From NCBI RefSeq assembly GCF_963678635.1, contig NC_087063.1, positions 72,501,617 through 72,565,616 on the forward strand: a stretch of DNA of 64,000 nucleotides, given 5' to 3'. The stretch is from Symsagittifera roscoffensis. Lineage: Eukaryota > Xenacoelomorpha > Acoela > Convolutidae. The notes under the pieces were generated by a model. It did not search any database. It was not told the DNA's origin and worked only from the letters and a program-made list of their open reading frames with translations. Made by a program: the position numbers and the translations under genes. Of the stretch, positions 57,820 through 64,000 are shown piece by piece. Within the stretch, counting starts at the first letter, position 1. Each line of letters starts with the position of its first letter.

Positions 57820-58140
57820 CGTAGCCAAAAAACAGTTGAAAAAAAAAAAGGAAATGAACGCAAAAATAGAAATAAAGAAATGAGGGTAGGGGAGGGGGTT
57901 GAGGGTAGGGGAGGGGAGGATGTTAACTTGATCCAAAAAATTGACGGCTGTAAAACTTTTTGAGTTTCTAGAACAACTAATGATTGCCAATTTTGTTTAA
58001 TTTTTTTAATCTAATTTAATTTATGATTAAATTTTTGTTAATAAAATTAACCTAATTTAAGAAAAATGGATCAATAGGTTTTTCTCTCCGCTGGGAAATC
58101 TGATAATAAAAGTTCCTTTTTGAATTTGACAGTCGATCTT
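57820..58140. repeat. Dispersed repeat family B copy with G-rich tract
   Basis: It shares the AACAGTTGAAAAA, AATGAACGCAAAAATAGAAA and CGCTGGGAAATCTGATAATA blocks with 4100-4430. Between them is a unique G-rich tract at 57880-57920 built of GAGGGTAGGGGAGGGG. Confidence 0.55.
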
Positions 58141-58143
58141 GTT

Positions 58144-58708
58144 GTTCCGACTTTTGATACGAAAGTAACGGAATATTTGTGCTCGGGGTGGTTTTTTTTT
58201 TCTTCAGACAAATTTCGACTTTTTAACTAGCCATTTTTGACGGATTTTTTTTATCATTCGAAAATTATTGTTGTCCTGAGCTTAAATTTGAAAAGATATT
58301 TCACCTGTGATTATTTTTTGTAAAGTTATGAGAGTTTAAAGGTTGCCATTTTGGCCATTTTGACCAATTTGGGACAATTCGCGCTATTAATTCGTAAGCG
58401 GAGATTTAATTCGAGCTATTAACGCGTAAGCGGAGATTTAATCAGTCTTAGAAATCGTTCCAAATTGGTTGAACGAAGCTTATTTGCCATAATTGATTTG
58501 TTACAAGGAGCGAAATCTATTGTTTTCTTTTTTATTTGGCGTGTGGGTGGATGACTTCATAAAAAAATTTTCAAATTTTAGAAAATGTTTTTTTTTTTCA
58601 TTTTATTTTATTTTATTTTTTATGTTGTTTATGTTAGTACTGCTCTATAAACGTTAAAAGGCAGTCGGAGTTTTCAGAGCTTTGTCCTGATACGAGCAGT
58701 CTTGTTTT
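58144..58708 (+). mobile_element. Family A element, near-full copy with internal repeat
   Basis: It has normal ends (GTTCCGACTTTTGATACGAA; CCTGATACGAGCAGTCTTG). The central part is duplicated: GCTATTAATTCGTAAGCGGAGATTTAAT is followed at once by GCTATTAACGCGTAAGCGG. 565 bp. Confidence 0.9.
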
Positions 58709-59202
58709 TTTTGACATCTACAGTTTTGCTGGTCGATATGGAGTTACTCATCCTTTTATTATAAAAATTATGAATTGAAAATTATAACGCAAAAAGAGAG
58801 CAAAAGTCAAACCATTAAAAAGCTTTTTTTGAGCTCGAACACTTCTTAAGATTTTTCAATTAAAAAAAACAAAAAAGTCATCGCGATCTACATAAGAGTC
58901 TGATCTTTGTTTATTAATAATCAGGCAATTTAAAAAAAATTATGTGCTTTTGGATCCTACAGCTGTTGAATGAACCTTGCATAAATGGTTTTATGCCAAA
59001 GCTTTAATAACAAGCCCAAAACTGAAAAAGAGCAGGTCAAAAAAATTACTCAAACTTTTTTTCCCTCAAACTACGAAAAGCAGTTGTGCAGAAAGTTTTT
59101 GTCGCCGTGCAAATTCATTGATAGAATGTAATTCAAAGCAAAGAGATTAAAAGCTCTACTAAAGATGATTTTTTTCATCCGTTGCAATGAAAAGAAAACT
59201 AT

Positions 59203-59734
59203 ACAAGACTGCTCGTGTCAGGCCGAAGCCCTGAATATTCCGACTTCCTTTAAAGGTTTATGGAGCAGTAATAACATCAAAAAAATAAAGTAATAAAACA
59301 AAATGAAAATATTTTTTTTTGTAAAATTTGAAACTTTTTATCAAAATCATCTCCCCACACGCCATATAAAGTACAAAAATATAGATTTCGCTGCTTGTAA
59401 CAAATCAATTATAGCAAATAAGCTTCTTTCAGCCAATTTGGAACGATTTCTAAGACGGATTAACTCTCCGCTTACGCGTTAATAGCGCGAAATATATCGC
59501 GCGTTAATTGTCCCAAATTGGCCAAAACGGCAATCTTTAAACCCCCATAACTTTACGAAAAATGATCACAAGTGAAATATTTTTTCAAATTTGATCTCAT
59601 GACAACAATACCTTTCAAATGATACAAAATAATTCCGTCAAAAATTGCTAGTTAAGAAGTCGAAATTTGTCTGAAGAAAAAAAAACCCACCCGAGCACAA
59701 ATATTCCGTTACTTTCGTATCGAAAAACGGAACA
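59203..59734 (-). mobile_element. Family A element, near-full copy
   Basis: It begins ACAAGACTGCTCGTGTCAGG, has CGTTAATAGCGCGAAATATA in the centre, and ends TTACTTTCGTATCGAAAAAC and GGAACAA. The first hairpin has a changed base. Confidence 0.92.
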
Positions 59735-61632
59735 ATAACACATTAAATTATTCAGTATCAAGTTCTACTAAAGATAGTAAAATCTTGCATAATAAATACT
59801 TTTCTATTTATGTAAATTCTGCTTAATTGCGATTTAAAAAAGCAGCGCTTTTATTACCACCTGATAGTTTTATTTTAAAGTTTTGAATGAAAAAAATTTA
59901 TTGAAATTTTGCTTATTCAAATGAAGGAGCTATTGGAGGCATTTTAGTCTGGGCTTTTATTAGTTTTTCGCACAAACACGATCCAAAAATAATTTTTGGA
60001 CCTGGATACGCAGTATATCACATCAACGTTCCGGATATAAAACGCTTCCTCATAGTGAAATCGTCATTTTAATCTATTAATTGAAGTAAAAAAAATTTTC
60101 GTTGCATTAGATATTTGAGCTTTACAGTCCCCTGAACAATAGTGGGAAACCTAATTAACTGCATTTAAATCAAAAATTAACCAAACTTTGACTTATTGAT
60201 TTTGAAAGCGATTTTGATTAACGAGACAAATTTATTGATGAAAATCATTGCTGACGGGCATTTCAAACCAAATTCACACTAGTTGTTTTCATAAATAGCA
60301 GGTGTGTTGGTTTGGACCAAATTTTGAGACCATTTAGAAAACTGCATCTTTTATGAACACTGTGCAAAAACCTATTCTACTTCTATTTTGTCTTCAATTA
60401 TGTTTCATCTACGACGATAGCGTTTTATAATGCAGGATTGAAGCTGATATTTTGCTCAACCAATCTCTAGTCTCTGGTTTCTTTGGAACCTCAATTTGCA
60501 ACATAAAGAACCAAGTTTTGTCCCTTGAAACGCTTTTTTTAAATGTCTATAAAAATCATGTTTCAATGCTTTAAATATATCAACACATCCTGAACAACAT
60601 GTGGTAATCAAATAAATTTCACGCCCTAGAATTTTTTCAAATAACCTCATTAAAATTCGCTTAATAGTACAGACAATGCTTTTTCTAGACAAGCTTAAAA
60701 ATTAACTTCAATTTTGGATAGCTTTTTATACCACATTCCTGCTATTGAAAAACAGTAACCATTTTGAAATTTAAATAGTTGCGCAGTTCTAGCTTTTTGC
60801 AAGACAAGCCTACTGATTGAAAACAATTTTGAAGGGCAATCAATAATGCACTCGAGTTATTGTTCCCACCACTGAAAATGGGGAGGATTTCTGTTTTCGG
60901 GTGTGTGTTTTGTTCTTTTTCTTTTTTGTTTTCCACTCAAATCACTTGCCACAATAATCATCGGAATTGTTAAAGTGACATATCATCATCAGGTTTTTCA
61001 GCTGTGATTTGAAAGAGTTCAAAAAAATTCAAAAAGTTGTCCCAATATTAAAAAAACTTTTTAATTTTATGCTTTTCAAACCATATTCGAGCGAAACGTT
61101 TTTGGCGCCAATTTTGGAACAAAGTCTTCAGAAGTTCAATAAAAAATTTGCAACAAAAAATTGAAGGCAGCTTCTGTTTGAACTTTCTTATGATTTTCAA
61201 AAATTATTTTCTAGAAAGTTTTCGACAAAAGCTCTTGCCCAATTTGCCTGTTTCATTCTGATTGCCATATATGACTAGGTTCTATGTTGTCATTTAGATC
61301 TTTTTATCACACCACCCAATAATGACACTAACTTTTGAAAATAAAACTTTTGTATTTTTTTTAAATATGTTCGGAAATATCTGTGCCTGTTGCGCAGCAA
61401 TTGGCTATCCTCGTTGGAACTTTAAATATTTTGATGAGAATCACTGTTTTTACTAATAATTTTAACCGGAAGTTTTTAAAACACTCAGCAGAAAACATCT
61501 TCATAATCCATTTCTGATAATCTTGGCCTCATGTTTGACAGAGAAATTAAATTAAGACTAGTCGAAGAAGAAGTTTAAAATGTTCTACATCCTCTCCCAC
61601 TAAAAGAACTCAAATTTTAGGAATTTTATGTG
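59735..61632. other. Non-coding AT-rich stretch, nothing recognised
   Basis: No exon, RNA gene or element could be assigned. A short match to 6550-6600 (ATATGTTCGGAA...TGTGC..TTG..CAGCAA) lies near 61366-61400, suggesting another unnamed repeat. Confidence 0.55.
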
Positions 61633-61985
61633 CAGTAGCGGATTTCGGGGGGGGGGGGGGACACATTTCACCCAGAGATTCGACCCCCTGCCGACCCAGG
61701 AGGTCCTCCCTTTGTGCTATTTTGAGATTCTAATTTTGGCTGTCTGACCTTAAATATTTTCAAAAGGCGTCTTTGGCGCCAATATATACTAATTTTGAAG
61801 GGGAAGCGCACGCCGAAAAAACGCATTTTTTTGGTCGAAATTTTTCAAAAAATGCCTAAAAAAAACGCCCTTTTTGGTCTTTTTTCAAAAATTTGCCTGC
61901 GGTGCACAAAATTTGGTCAAATTACGGTCTTCATAGTGATTTGGGATACCTCAGAAAATCAGATTTGTGGACCTGAAAAAAAATT
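61633..61985. mobile_element. hAT-like MITE, right end decayed
   Basis: The left end is CAGTAGCGGATTTCGGGG with a G run. It then has the interior blocks shared with 8905-9314 and 25930-26274: ATTCGACCCCCTGCCGACCC, AAGGCGTCTTTGGCGCCAAT and TATATACTAATTTTGA. The other end is not evident. Confidence 0.65.
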
Positions 61986-62149
61986 AATCATAAGGTTTAA
62001 TAATGTGTCAAATTTTTATTTTAAAAATTCATTGAGACTGGTATAAATATTCCCTCTTATTTTAAACCTCTGTTTTTGCTAAGTGTTAGTCGCATTAATT
62101 CTTGCATTATTATTAGAAGTTGAAAACGGCGAATTTGTTGGCGTAAAGT

Positions 62150-62400
62150 TATTATTGTCCCATTTTTTGAAGTCTGTGACTATTTTTAGTTAAACAATGG
62201 GAGTCTAAAGATTGCCAATTGATCCAACTTGGGATAATATACGCGCGATATATTTAGTTCTTTTAAAGCATGAGCGGAGAAATAATCCATCCTGGAAATC
62301 AGTTCAAATTGATTTCGGGCATGCTGTTTTGTTTATTGGATACTTCGCTATATGCGATAAAATCAAACTATACTTTCCATTTTTCTTGTATGTTATTGTA
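62150..62400 (+). mobile_element. Family A element, decayed middle part
   Basis: It matches the core in order: GGGAGTCTAAAGATTGCCAA, TTGGGATAATATACGCGCGA, GCATGAGCGGAGAAATAATC and AAATCAGTTCAAATTGATTT. Both ends are missing. A right-end fragment in the other orientation lies at 62804-62850. Confidence 0.6.
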
Positions 62401-64000
62401 ATTGAATAATATTAATGCAATTTCGTGTTTATCATAACTGCAGTTTTAAATGCCGGCGTAGTTTTTATAAATTGGAGAAAAAAGTTGGCACTTTTCTTTT
62501 TTTTTATTTTCAAATTTTTTTTGAAGACTTTACAAAATTGGTTAAAATCATTTCGAAGCTTAAGAAAATTCTTACGAATCTATTCGAAAAAGTTCCTCAA
62601 AAAAAACTGTTCTTGTTAGCAAAACTTTCATTTGAAATTTATTTAAACCAATTTTTTTTGCTGAACTTGCAAAAAAACGTGCTATATTTAAAATATCTTT
62701 TGTTTGTTAATTTTGTTATTTTCAAAATTTAATATAAACACATCTGCCAATTGAACTATCGAAAATCGCCAATGTAAGAAAACAAATTAGATAAAAAAAT
62801 TCAACAAGACTGCTCATATCAAGGCCATGCCTTGAATGTTTCGACTGCTCTTCAACATCTCTTAATGCTTCACCTTATACGCTATGCCAATTACAAAAAA
62901 GTGTTAACCTTAGCTTGAATAAACATTGGTTCTACACAACCCGGGCAAAAAGAGCGAGCCAATGCGATTATTATAGAGGAACTTAGAAGCCGGAAATCGT
63001 AAAATACTAAGTTTAGCTCTGTTTTTGCTCATTTTTGAAATTAATGCTGCTGTCAAAAAATGCTGCTGCTATTTTATGCTTATTGAGATTGAGTCTGATT
63101 TTTTTCTGTTTACAGGTAAATTAATTAGATGGTACAAAAGTTTGTTAAAAATGGCTAGTTAACGCATCCAAAATGATCTGGAGAAATAAAATCACCTCTA
63201 ATACAAATATTTCGCTTTTTTCCAAAAATTGGATTAAAAACACGCAATGGAGATTAACATTAATATCATTCATTTCACTGAATCAACTCAATCAAAAACA
63301 TTGGTTAAGCATACAAGTTATTCGATTCTGCATGACCATAAATTCCAACAAATAACAAAGTGTGCATTATGTTCCCAATCTCGCCAATAAAATAAGCTGG
63401 TAATTTGTTCTAAATATTGAAACTTTTAATTTGAATAATTCTTACTGTCGTCAGCAAGGAAAAAATTTGAAATATAATTTCACAATTTTTTTGCCTCGCA
63501 ACAGCCATCACGAAAAAATTATAAATTAAAATTTATTTAGCATAATCGTTTAGAGTAAGAAGTAATGACCAGTTAGTTAACCTCCTTTCATTTTGGAAGA
63601 AATTTGAAGGCCAGATATGCCGCCAGTCACAATTAGTTCGCGTTAAAATATCACCATTACAAATAAAATTTTCAAATTGCTCATAAATTTAGAACAGATA
63701 AAAATAAACAGAAAAGAGAAAATGACCTATTCTAGATATCTTTTTTGCATACAAAAATTGATGTTTAAGACATAAAAATTGAATTAAAAAATCATTCCAT
63801 GTCGATTTGAATTCTTTTTAATTCCTTCAAACACAGTCACACAAAGTGCTGAAACGGTGGGTTAAAGTCGATTAAAATCGATTTGGTTCGTTTTTAGCTT
63901 TTATTTACGGTCATTTAAATCGGTTACAAAAATTTTTCCAACTCAGCCCTAATTTCTGTTATTTTATCTACATACTTTTCTCAAAGTAAAATCGATCTCA
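62401..64000. other. Non-coding AT-rich right edge
   Basis: No gene supported. The last 150 bases carry GTCGATTAAAATCGATTTGG and AATCGGTT motifs like those in the element at 12769-13699, so a related element may continue beyond the window. Confidence 0.5.

Overview
This window is animal (metazoan) nuclear DNA, AT-rich and intron-rich. The evidence is GT-AG splicing of short exons, introns up to about 21 kb, and many short non-autonomous DNA transposon remnants. Nothing bacterial is seen: no operons, ribosome binding sites or CRISPR. The species cannot be named from the sequence. The protein similarity and transposon content fit an invertebrate.

Gene 1 runs along almost the whole left three quarters on the minus strand. 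Nine exons between 49967 and 1285 join without a frame break into 505 codons of a Rho guanine nucleotide exchange factor. They encode a serine-rich leader, a complete DH (Dbl-homology) domain, a DH-PH linker and the first strand of a PH domain. The DH domain and the start of the PH domain look most like the PLEKHG5 (Syx/Tech; fly Gef64C-type) family. The gene is cut by the left window edge, so the rest of the PH domain and the C-terminus lie outside. Its true 5' end was not found and may lie beyond the right edge. The first visible intron appears to use a GC donor.

Gene 2 is a single-exon 982-codon ORF (12436 to 9488, minus strand) nested inside the 16.2 kb fifth visible intron of gene 1, on the same strand. 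It encodes a highly charged, low-complexity protein with a small N-terminal folded-looking region, a repeated LDTRAQRR-type motif, a C-terminal E/K-rich helix and a terminal membrane anchor. It is therefore predicted to be tail-anchored. I do not recognise its family.

Everything else is intron or upstream non-coding DNA rich in repeats. The dominant family (family A, about 525-565 bp) carries small hairpins near both ends and in the middle. Nine near-full copies are present (28388, 28923, 29446, 36970, 51719, 52307, 56870, 58144, 59203) with several decayed ones. They include a head-to-tail triplet and a head-to-head pair forming a palindrome of about 1.1 kb. Other families are hAT-type MITEs with CAGGGGCGGATCT-like ends and 8-bp target duplications (8905-9314, 45112-45422), a MITE with a 9-bp target duplication (35984-36341), elements with CCCG..TTGA ends (12769-13699, 39324-40285), and a dispersed repeat around 4100-4590 with relatives elsewhere. 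There are also a 389-bp tandem duplication (18304-19075), an older duplication of about 2.1 kb (14750-18050), several minisatellites, and G/C homopolymer tracts. From 49968 to 64000 no gene was found.
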